Shown here piece after piece: positions 33,701 to 45,700 of a stretch of DNA of 64,000 nt. The notes under the pieces were generated by a model. It searched no databases. It saw only the letters and a program-made list of their open reading frames with translations, and was not told where the DNA came from. A program made the position numbers and the translations under genes. Within the stretch, counting starts at the first letter, position 1, and every line of letters starts with the position of its first letter. Source of the stretch: Endomychus coccineus (taxonomy: Eukaryota; Arthropoda; Insecta; Coleoptera; Endomychidae); NCBI GenBank assembly GCA_958510875.1, contig OY294069.1, positions 160,145,111 through 160,209,110 on the forward strand, read 5' to 3'.

Positions 33701-36700
33701 AGGCGCCATATCGTTCAAACACGGTCGTATACATAATCAAAGTATAAAGGTCTGCTGGAGTCTCCCTTCTACTCTTTTTAAAATTCGAGTGCAAGCTGAT
33801 TGGTCGTTTATTTCGTTTATTTAATGTTATTGACGACGACATAATATGATGTTGTTACGTGCAAGGCACGTGATTGGAGGAGCTAGGTGACGTCACCTAG
33901 CGCGAGAAACGATGGTGGGGAGGCTCCAGCAGACCTTTATATTTTGACTATGGTCGTATACGTGCCAGAGAACATCCCTCGACTCATGCGCCACCCTTTT
34001 GGTACTACGCAACAGATGACGCCTCGCGGACTCACTTCACACATAGGAAACAGCCTCGAGTTCCCAGACCTGTATATAAGACCGTGGTTTCTACTAATCA
34101 CTTGCAATAATGTTCGGTTCCTGAGTGAGGGAAGTTAATGCCCTCACATAAATGTGCACCGAGTTGTGCGATACTGGAATTGCTGTGGTCTTATTTCCAA
34201 GCAACAATCTTCCTAGTGTGCTTAGAAATTACGGCACGAGGAAAATTTCACATCTAGCTTTCCTCGTAAGATCAATAACTAACTGACCATGAATGAACCA
34301 AACTTACCTTGGGTAACCTACTGGCATGTAAAGTTTGTATAATTCCCGTTCTTAGATTTTCTATGCTATCTACTCCTAGCCGCATTACGAAATCGTCTCC
34401 CACACCTACTGTAAATATGAAACTCTCAGTCAATTTGGCAGCTTCTCGGCTAATCAAACCAGCTGAAAAAATAAAACTGATTACCCTTCTGTCCATTACC
34501 ACATAACAAAACGCGTTTCACACATAGAGATGAAGAATAGAGTTATTAACTTCCAGAAGCACAATGCTTCACAAAAAGACCCCATCTAAGACTTTTGTAG
34601 AGAGGCTATCTCTATCTAATTCTTGGACCTCTCTTTCTAGTATGCCCCGCCGACTTTCTCAGCGCGGTACCATAGAGACCTCTATGATGCGTTCGTCATC
34701 AAAAACGGAGCATAAATGGGCGGGGCATATCGCGAGCGAGTAGAAAGAGAAGTCCGTCGATTAGAAAGAGATAGCCTCTCTTCAAATTACTTAGAAGGGG
34801 TAAAAATAGAACTTTATTCTTCATCTCTATGGTTCCACGCCAGGTTACCTGGAGTTGCAAACGCGTAAACCTTAAGATCGGCATATTTATGACGTAGTTT
34901 AAGAGCCAGAAGGCAAGCAACGCCAGCGCCCAAGCTATGGCCAGTCAATACAAGGCCATAATCGGGATACGTGACGAGTGCTTTGTCAATGATTCCAACT
35001 TCTTTCAGCCTTTTCGCCACGTAGTCCGCTCCAATCGTCATACCCTTATGGGCCATCGTGTCGGGTGGTAAGCCTTCTGCGTCGAATTTGTCAGAAGTAG
35101 CGGTGAGATCTGTGAAGACGTCTCTCAGGGAAATAGAACCTCGAATGGCGATGACTATGTTACGAGTTTTGTGATCGGTTATAACGCAAAATGGCAACTG
35201 GAATATCAATAAAAATAAAACATTAATTACTGAACTTACATTCGATCACACCGTTAGTACAAACCTCAAAAACATGATTCCTAAAAGAAGCAAACAAAAT
35301 ATCTTCTTCTCGGACTTTTGATATGTATTTAACTCCGGCAAGGTGACAAAGGCAACAGTTATCGTCCGTTACCATAATGTTTTTGGTACGAAAGCACGAG
35401 CAACATCTTACTTCTCCGAGCAGCCTGAACAGTCCCGTCCCACAATATCTGTACATCACAAATGGCCATCCGTAAGCAGCCATCGATAGTCTTAGGAAGT
35501 GTCGAGCATTTTCCAGATTCATCCATCGTGGGGCGACAGAAAACACTCGATTCAGATCTAGAACCACATTGGAAATAAGTTTCATTTTCGTTAAGAAAGA
35601 TATGACGTCATACTTGGTTACTTTTACAACCAATTCACATCAACAATTTCCCTAAGTAAATACCTAGCTATCTTCGTCAAACCAGGTATATTTCATTTTT
35701 ACAGTTGGCAAAACATTACAGTTCCCTATATAAATTGTAGATTTCTCGGATGAACTTGACAGTTCATATGTTCTGTGAACCTGAATTTTAATAGAATTAA
35801 ACTTCAAAATAGTCGAGGAAAATCAACACAAAAAATGCCCAATTTTTAAATCTTATACAAATGAGAAACTGCATTTCTGCATCGAAAAAATGCATTTTTT
35901 CATGTGCAATTTTTGAAGTAAATAAAAAAAATTCATTATTCGCTAATATATTTTAGAAATCGATCCAAATTTGTTACTCGGAGGTTTTTGGGGTCGCTGA
36001 ACACGAATATGATGTCTGAAACACCATATACCTAATGTACCTGGGAACCAGGAAGTCCTGGTTGTGAGGGTCATCCACGAGGTTTTCTCGAAATTTGCTT
36101 GGCAATTGAACCAACATGTTTACTCGGGGGTTTTCGAGGTTGCTGAACACGATTCTGATATTCAAAAAATTCCACAATATACCTGGAGGCCAGCGTGTGG
36201 TGGTTGTCTAGGTCATCACTAGGACAGGTGAATGAGTTTTCTTAAATAAAATTGGTTGTACGATAAAGTTGATGAATTTATATATACGCGATAAAATAAA
36301 ATATGATAAGAATCGATGGACAGGTAATTGAGTTTTCATTAGAACGCATTGAATTTTATTATTTCGGAGATGTGTAAGTTCTTGAATACGGTGATGAAAA
36401 TATTCGTAATTTTTTTGGAAATTCAAATTAAACGTGAAGGCAAAGATATTTTATATTTGAAATACTGTGATATTTGAAAAGATTTTATTTTTAAGCGAGT
36501 AATCAAAAATGTGTTACCTATGTATAATTGAAACAAATGTTATTGTATAATACAGTTTGATATTCTGTAAAATAATTTGAAACATATAAATATAGACACA
36601 TATACAGGGTGTCTCAGATTTTAACCGGGAAAATTTGATAGACGATAGAAAATTTGATTTTGAGCAAAAAATTCCTAATAACATATATGCAGAGACGCTT

Positions 36701-39700
36701 AGTTTTTGAGATACAGGGAGGGTGTTGAAATTGATAAAAAAAATTTCGTTTTTACGAATATCTCCGGAACCGTTTATCGTACAGAAAACAGCTTTTGCAA
36801 GCATTTTCTACTCATGGTAAGCTATGTTCTGTGTGATAAAATTTTTTTTTTAGTCATAATTGGTGAAGATTTTGAAGGGGTAGTTGGTGTTTTTCTCCCC
36901 AACTTCTACGCCACTATAAAAAGTACGGTTTTGAGACAACCATTTGAACCGCAAATGTTTTCTACACAAAAAAGGTACTCTTGGTCATAAGCTCTAAAGT
37001 TGACCCGTTTTCGAGAAAAATCAACTTTTATGTTGGAAAACATGGTCAATTCTTACTAATTAATCAAAATTTATTCAAACGTTAGGACAAGTAACAAAAG
37101 CGAAAAATTGACCATATTTTTCAACATAAAAGTTCATTTTTCTCGAAAACGGTCAACTTTAGAGCTTATGACCAAGAGTACCTTTTTCGTGTAAAAAACA
37201 TTGGCGGTTCAAATGGTTGTCTCAAAACTGTACTTTTTCCAGTGGCGAAGAAGTTGGGGAGAAAAACACCAACTACCCCTTCAAAATCTTCACCAATTAT
37301 GACTAAAAAAAAATTTTTTATAACACAGAACATAGCTTACCATGAGTAGAAAATGCTTGCAAAAGCTGTTTTCTGTACGATAAACGGTTCCGGAAATATT
37401 CGCAAAAAACGAATTTTTTTTATCAATTTCTAAAACTAAGCGTCTCTGCAAATATGTTATTAGGAATTTTTTGCTCAAAATAAAATTTTCTATCGTCTAT
37501 TGAATTTTCCCGGTTAAAATCTGAGACACCCTGTATATGACAATAAAATTAAATTCAATGACTAAAATAATTGTTATGTAAAAAATATATTTATTTTGAA
37601 AAATCTTAATCTATTAAATGGAAAAAATGTATTATACACGTTTTTTTTTTCAAAAATCCATTCCCTCAAAATATTATTATTCTATTTAATCATAGAAATT
37701 TTTGTATATTGAATGAATTTAAATTTGATAATTTTATGATAAAATCAATTTTATTTATGAAAACTCACTTACTTGTCCATCAATTCTTATCATATTATAT
37801 CATATCGATAATATATAAATTCATTAACTTCATCGTACAACCAATTTCATTTATTTCTTTTAAAGCTTTTAAAATCATAATATCAGTTAAAACTGACCCA
37901 CCTGTCCAACAGATGACCTATACAACCAGGACCCCCTGGCTTCCAGGTATATTAGGAAATTTTTTCAATATCAGAATCGTGTTAAGCGACCTCGAAAACT
38001 CCCGAGTAAACATTTTGGTTCAATTTCCGAGCAAATTTCGAGAAAACCTCGTGGATGACCCTCACGACCAGGACTTCTTAGTCCCCAGGTACATCATATA
38101 GATTTTTCGACATCATGTTGTGATCAGTGATCACCATGGTGAAATATATCAAAACATCTTCTTAAATTGGTTTGTATTCCAACTTTTAGTGAATTTAGAA
38201 GAATCACCACAATCGTTGTGGATATTGAATAATCTGCCAACAAGCAGCCCAAGAAATGTAATATACAATAAAAGTTAGGTAGAAATAATATACATTATGA
38301 TAACACCTTGAAATAATTTTTTCCCTTGCAAACTATCAGAAGCTATTCTAATTATGAAAAAAAGGGCCTCTATTAGTCAGGATTCACCATTGAAAGAGAA
38401 CGATTATTTGTCCAGCATAAGGCTTTAAATGAACAAATCGTCTATCCTATCTTATACATACCTGTAGAATACTTCGGCTCGTCATCTACTAACATGTATA
38501 TCCTTCTCATTTCTCTTGTTTCTCTCTTCTGCTTGACTCGTAATAACACACAACCGGCAAGAATATCGGAAGGAACAAGATCCGTGCTTCTAAAGAGAGA
38601 ACTAAGTAGAGCTGCCACTTGTTGAAAAGCTTCGTGACCATACTCGTCGGAACGTACCCAACAGAAAGCCCAGCGAAATCTCCGTTGCCACAAGCTGGTA
38701 ACTTTTCTATGACGCATGGATTCACCCGCACTAGGACTCTCTTGCACCTCGTTATATTTGCGAGAACCTAGAGGATCGAAGACCAAAGCAAGCCCGAATA
38801 TCGCCAAGCCGAATAATGCCCAGTTGAACACGACCAGCGCTGAAATGGAATTCAAAAATTAGTGGGTAGTTCGGAACCAAATGGTGATAATTGAGAATGA
38901 GTTTAGCCAACAGTTATGAATTAGAAGCAAGAGATGTTTGATTGGTTGGTCGAAAGAATCATACTAATTATACTACACAAGCACAAACTGATTTGACTTA
39001 ATTTGATCTAATAATTAGATTAATTGGCGCCTATTTCTTAATTGAAAAGTTATAGTTATGCTAAAACTATAATAAGCAGAGTGTAAGTCTGTGAAGCAAT
39101 CTCAAACTCACTGACAATTGCCACCTAGAGCAGTCCAGGAACGAAAATTTCTATAAATCGACCGAACATTTTTCGCACAGTTTGTAGTACGACTTAATAA
39201 ATATTTTTCAGAGCAAAACTGTTTTTCTTTCAATGAATAACTGTAGCTGCCGGATTTGATATCGTGCATTTGTGTCATGCAAATGAGTGGAAGGTTTACC
39301 TCCTTCTCTAGCTGTTCGTATTGCTTTACAAGATATACAAGTGAAACTATCAATTGTTCAAAAGGTTGGACCTAGTCGTGTAAAAGGCACGCACGTCAAC
39401 TGGTCCAGTTGATGTTATCGTACATAAATTAAAGCATATTATTTTTGCTTACCATAATCACTTCAAGTGAAATGAATCTATCGAAAGCATCGACTAGTTA
39501 TCGCCAGATAAGGTACTGAAGACAGGCGCGTTAATAAATCACCCCCATTGTAAGGGTTCAACACGTTACAACGCCAATTTGTAAGGCGTTTTCACACGTT
39601 GGAGAGCTAATTTACAAATGTTCAAATTTTTAACTAAACAATATACCCTGAAATATAGCTAAATATAAAACTCGTACCAGGTATGATTGTTTACTGTTTG

Positions 39701-42700
39701 TTAAATTCTACGAATTTACACTATGGAAATTAATACGTATTCGTGACTGAAACAACAAGGGGTGAATGATCGTAATATATGAATGAAGCTAAATCTAGCT
39801 ATAAAATTCTACGATATAGCATACACAATGCAGTCTTTACAATAGTTGGTAAATCTGTGTGTTAGTAATATTAACACTATCGGATAACTTGACCTTGGAT
39901 TGATGAATTCACACTCGTCTCATCGAGGGTTCTCGTACTCTGCCTAGATATGGGCCACAATCATAACAAGGGTACATCCTCAATCAATTATCCAGCAGAC
40001 CTCACGAAAACTGTCCAGCAGTCTTACACTAATAGGAATAACTTGTAGGAAAACCCTCTATAATATAGGGTTCATTCCTTTCCAATACTAGCTATTAATT
40101 TCCAATTTCCTTTTACTGTTTGTGGTATCCAATACACAGCGTGTATAAATGTCGGATATAATCCCTTTAAGATAACATCAATCATCCAAAATGCACAATT
40201 ACCATCTAAAATGAGGAGTGATGTTCTTGATTCCAACGTAAGTAAAATCCCAGAATTCAGTATTAAAACATAAGTTTCACACAACCCTTCCCGTTGGATA
40301 CCCAGAAAAATATACAAACGCTCACCAGCAAAGATCTAACGAAAGTGAGTAGTGCTAGTGACGCATCATTGATGGGCACGTCACAGAACAACTTGGAAAT
40401 ATACGTAGGAATCGAACTCTTCCATCGATACAGAACTAACCGCGACTGGGATAATATACTGTGTGTCACAGATGTCACTGGAATCGACAAAGGTGTCGCT
40501 TCATAGTATAAGCGCATCGACTAATTCTCAGCCGTTCAGTGAAGTTTGCACGTTACACCATCCTACCAACGTCTTTGTCGAATCTTTATCACCCTCATTA
40601 AATCTGTATATACCGTTCTCTTAAACACGATCTGGATAGAGCAACATCATACCATAGATTAATTATATTTCTGTATTAAAAACAAACAATACTCTCAGAT
40701 CAATTCCCAAATTGAACGAGATGAAGAATAATACAATAATATTCAGTCATTTTGTAAGTTATCAACATTCCTTGAACGGGAACATATACTACGGTTGATT
40801 GCAAAAGAAAAGACTGTGGAAATCAGCATTTCTATTACATTTTTTGTAATCTTGCAACGGTGTGTACCCCGTTGCAGGGTTTAATTTCAGTATTGTTTTA
40901 ATTGGTAACTAATTTGAATAAATAAGTCCGGATGAGACAGGCCCTGACATCTGTGTTATAATAGCGGCAACTGAATATTTATCGCGGTACGTTATCGTTA
41001 TATATAAAAATTCACGGAAGGTTTCATTCGTGCGGAATTGTTTATTTTCAGGCAGTGAGATCAAAGAGTTCTATAATAAGAGTTATAGAACTCTTTGAGG
41101 GAGATCGATTTGGCATTGTGTGACGGAACGTTGAAGCAGGTATGTCGTATTGTATCGGCCAAAGTTCAGTCAACGACAACTTTATAGTCTTTTAAATATT
41201 ATTATAATTACGTTTGGTATGATATAGAGTTGCCGATTGACTGAATATTTTGGAAATTTGCTGGTAATGGACGACATACCTGCGGATAGTCCCACCACAA
41301 TTATTGATCTCATCTTCATTCTTATCTTGCTTTTAACTTAACGTTATAATTTAGTTCCATTCTTTTCGAATTAATTACACTTTAATCAGATATCAGAGCA
41401 GTTTCATAATTTCGTAATATCTTACATGGGATCAGAGGTGTAGCGAGAATTGTGCGCGCCCGAGGGCAGCTATCAAAATTGAATTAATTATTATTATTAA
41501 TTAAATTTTCAGAGTTATCTGTTTTGCTGATCCTCACAAATTTTTCCATACATTTCAATTATTAATTTATCTAAATTCATTTTCCTCCTAAGTCAGATTT
41601 CACTTTATCATTATTCATTGCTCATCTCAACCTCAAATTTTATTTGTAGTTAATTAATTATTCAATTGGTGAATAAAACAGTTGAACCATTTCTTTTATT
41701 TTCTCTATTTAACAACAGCTATCTAACACCATCGTAATGTCGGAGATTGTTGCCTGAGGTTGTTTTTCGTATCGTATAAATAAAGCAGTTGGCGCCTCAA
41801 ATACAACTCTAAATCGGGAATCGAAGAGTATATTCCATTACGATAGAAAGATACCCTGAGATAGTTTCATAATGAGCTAGTTGGTCAATTAAAGGGTTGA
41901 AACTGACTAGTTAATGCCTTTTTAACCAGAAACCTTACAACATATAATAACATATTTGAACACGTTAGTTAATATGTGAACTAAATGGCAAGCCTACAAC
42001 GGATGTCATCAGCGACAGCGCTCTGGCCTATACTATATAGGCAGTGTTGTCCTAGGGGGACATTATGACTGGAAGGTGTGATTTTTAGTTACTGGCTGCA
42101 ATTCTAGGTCAGGAGTTCAAAGGTTCAAAGTGAATGTGGTAAACAAAATTTTTTAGGGCGAATCCGAGCAGTGAAGTCGAGTTCAAAAGAAGTTCAAATA
42201 AACATCAAATAGTACACTTAGTCTATAGTATAATCAATCAGGATGAGTCCAACGAAATTCGTGAAAAAATCTAGTTTTTTTGCCATATTCGATGTAGAAA
42301 CATTTCTGTATGAATGATCTTACTTAGTGAGATTGTATATGTTGGTTACTATGCTTCAACAGTAAATTCAATTTTGGTGAATGTCGTATCGGTAATTATT
42401 ATGCTCCAATTAGAACTTTACTAATTTTTTGCATATTCAAAGTCGATACAGTAACAATAAGATTTTAGGAAATTTTCAATCAAACCGTGCACCAGCTTCG
42501 TTAACTGAAGCATAGCCTACTGAGAAGGCTATGATTGATTAAAATCTATCTAGATCCGGTTGCCGGTGGCTCCCGCACAGAACGTTGATAACTGTGTCCA
42601 GTGGACTCTAGACCTGTTAGTGACTTGCCCTCCCCTAACATAAACAGCACGCCACTGCCCGACAGAGACCAACGCCTTAATTGGAGAGGAGACGGTCTTT

Positions 42701-45700
42701 TGAACCGTCTGGGCCCCTCTCCCCCTGTCTACTCGTGTTAGTGTTATAATTTATAACAGCTCCCGTTTGACGAGTCGCCGTCGACCTCTTATCATCGGTC
42801 TTCCACATTTGTTCTCCCTGGCCGCGAATCAATTGCCCAGGAATCTGGGATAAGAAGCACAGACACCGGACTTTATGAGTAAAGCCATGTGGTGCAGCAT
42901 AATACCCACGCAGAGGCAGCTTTTTCGCCCCCGGCGGGACTACTTTAGGCGGTCCCATCTCAGGCATACCTAGGACCCTGTCCCGTGCATACCCGAAATG
43001 GAGCTTGCTGCCCCTTCTGGGCTATGGTCAATTCCACCTCCTCGTAATTACCTGTTTCACCAGGAACGCTACGAGTAAACGTTCGGCTTTCTTTCAAATA
43101 GCCTACCGCATATGCCACCACGGCCGTGAATCCGTTCCGACCAGCCATCTGGGATGAGAAGGCACTGCGCCGTGGTTTTTATGGGTAAACGACATGTGGT
43201 GAACCGTTTACCTGACGTTTCGCAGCGGTACCTTTTTTCGCCCCTGCTCAGGCAGGCCGAGGTTACTTTAAGCGAGAACCTGCGTTACCTATGGTGCAAC
43301 AGGCACGGTACTTGCTAGCTATTCCCCCTGACTAATGAGGAATAGCCCCACTCGCCTGCTCGTGTTAGCCTAAGCTACGTTTACGAACCATCGCCGACCT
43401 CGTTCAAGTTTGGCCTTCCGCATGTGTCTACCACGTCCGTGAATCCGTTCCGACCAGCATCCCTGGGATAAGAAGGCACGGGGTCGTGGTTTTAGAGGTG
43501 AAAATGTATGCGGTGCCCAGTTCACCGGATCTTTTGCAGTGGCAACGTTAGTTTGGCCCCGAAGGGTTACTTGTCTCGAGAACCGCGAAGAGGTGTTGCT
43601 TGCTGAATCTACCGCCAGTTTCTCTCCGGCCTAGTAGATTCTCTCCCGAACCCGCACAGAACGGTCCCGCATTCCACGAAAGACTCAATACGTACATATT
43701 CACTCTTAATGACAAAGAAAAATAAAAATGTGTCGCCATAGCCTTCTCCGCAAGCATCAGCTGAGTCAGCATGCATGTGACCATTTGAAAAATGTGAATC
43801 GTTTAGGAATTATACTTATGGTTGCATTACGCTCTTGATTACAAGTAAAATAATGGTTTTGGATTCTAAGGTCGGTCATTGCTTCTAAAGTGTTCGTTAC
43901 CATAAATATTCTACATTCACGGTGCAACATTTGTTTGCAACTATTTTCTCAAATAAATTATTGTAGGTACAATTCCACTTTAAAAATAACTTCGTTTCCA
44001 ACGCTATAAATATATCAATTGTAAATATATAGTTCCAGGTGTTTTGGGTTTTTATCTTGTTCAATTGCAATGTACTAAGTAGTATACATTAAATCTGTGA
44101 ATACGAAATCTATTCGACTAACAATTTTCACGGTGCAATAAATTTGAAAATCACCAACTTTCTTTTCTCAATATCAGTGATAGATTGTGCACGAGATCTT
44201 GACATCATCGTGAAATATTCGACACATTTTAATGAGGTTTTTGTAGATAAATCTGTCTCTTTTCAGCCATATACAATTAATCATGAATTATTGTAAATCC
44301 ACGTGGGTATATTTGTACCGTAAAAAATGGTCTTGGATTCTAAGGCCAGCCATTGCTTCTAAAGTGGTTACCATAAATATTTCATTGATGACAACATATT
44401 CTTCATTCACGGTGCTATTTTGTTTGCTACTTTTTTCTCATATAAATTATTGCATAAATTATTAACAATTCTACTTTTATAATAGCTTCGTTGGAAAATT
44501 TTCATATCGTTTCCATCGCTATAACAATTGTAAATATATAGTATCAGGTGTTTTTAGTTTTATGTTGTTCAATGCAATGTAGTAACCAAATATTTAGTAT
44601 ACATTAGATCATAGTTTATTTGTCACACGAGATATCCCCTCGTCCAGAAAATCTATAAATAAGAAATTTCACGATGCAATAAATTCGAAAATCAAAGTTT
44701 CTTTTCTCAATATTAGTTTTAGATTGCGCAGGAGATCTTGACATTATCTTGAAACATTCTACAAATTTTTATGAGATTTTCGTGAATAAATCTGTGTATT
44801 TTCGGCAATTACCGCTAATTACCAATTATTGTATAAGTGGATTGATATTTTAAGGACGTTCCATACAGTTAGCGGGGAGAAATACTAGAGGGGAAGAGGG
44901 ACGGTCGCGGCAAGAGAATAGTTTGACAACGTCGCGCGAGCCATCGATGTATTTACATATACACATACGTTTGTTGTCGTCTGCTTTCGCCGGTTCGTGG
45001 CGTGTGTTGTATTTATAATATTAACATATTTAATTTTTAATTTAATGGTAATTATTATTCATTATTAATTGTTTTATAAAATAAAAACACAAATATTTAA
45101 AAAAAAAAATATACAAACTAAAAGTATATTAAATAATAATTAAAATTATATATGAATATTATTGTTATATTTGTAGATTTTTGTTTATAAAAATGGCCAA
45201 GACCAAAAAAAATTGGAACCTCCAAATAACACAAAATGAAAAAGGGACGGAAATTATTCGATTTAAAGGAAAGTTGAGAAAAAAATATAAAGTTGAACAG
45301 CATTTACGAGGTAAGATGCTGAGCAAATTGAAAAAAGAAAAAAATGTTGCTGTTATTGAAAAAAAAGATATTCCTGTTGATGGTGAAAGGGTTACTGATC
45401 TAAAAGCTATGGCCAAGAAAATGTTTTGCGATAAATGTGATGATAAATTGGGCTTGTGTGATATCGAAAAAGAATGTGTCCAAGGATTAGGATCAATTTT
45501 TGACGTTAAATGTTCCAATTATGTAAAAAAAGTTCACTCAAGTGAAAAATATCTCAATCTTGTGACAAAGGGAAGTTTATTTTCAATAAATAGTAAAGTC
45601 GCACTAGGTAAGTGTGTATCACTTATTTTTTGAAGAAAAAAAGTTACATTTGTTTATTTTTTTAGGAGCATTGAATTCTGGATTAGGACCGACAAAAACA

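Noticed and set aside
34309..34506. Plus-strand ORF
   Set aside because: Antisense shadow of the DAGLB exon 34462-34308.
37709..38101. 130-codon plus-strand ORF
   Set aside because: It is one arm of the foldback 36010-38116; the other arm gives a similar short frame (36177-35974) and no domain is recognised.
39108..39353. Minus-strand ORF with a good GTGAGT donor, tested as a missing DAGLB membrane exon
   Set aside because: In the phase needed to join the exon at 38839 it contains a stop (TAG) next to the donor, and the exon at 52421-52093 joins directly in frame with matching family sequence.
45165..45518. 117-codon minus-strand ORF
   Set aside because: Antisense to the Kolobok-like transposase; Phe/Ser-rich because the sense strand is Lys-rich.
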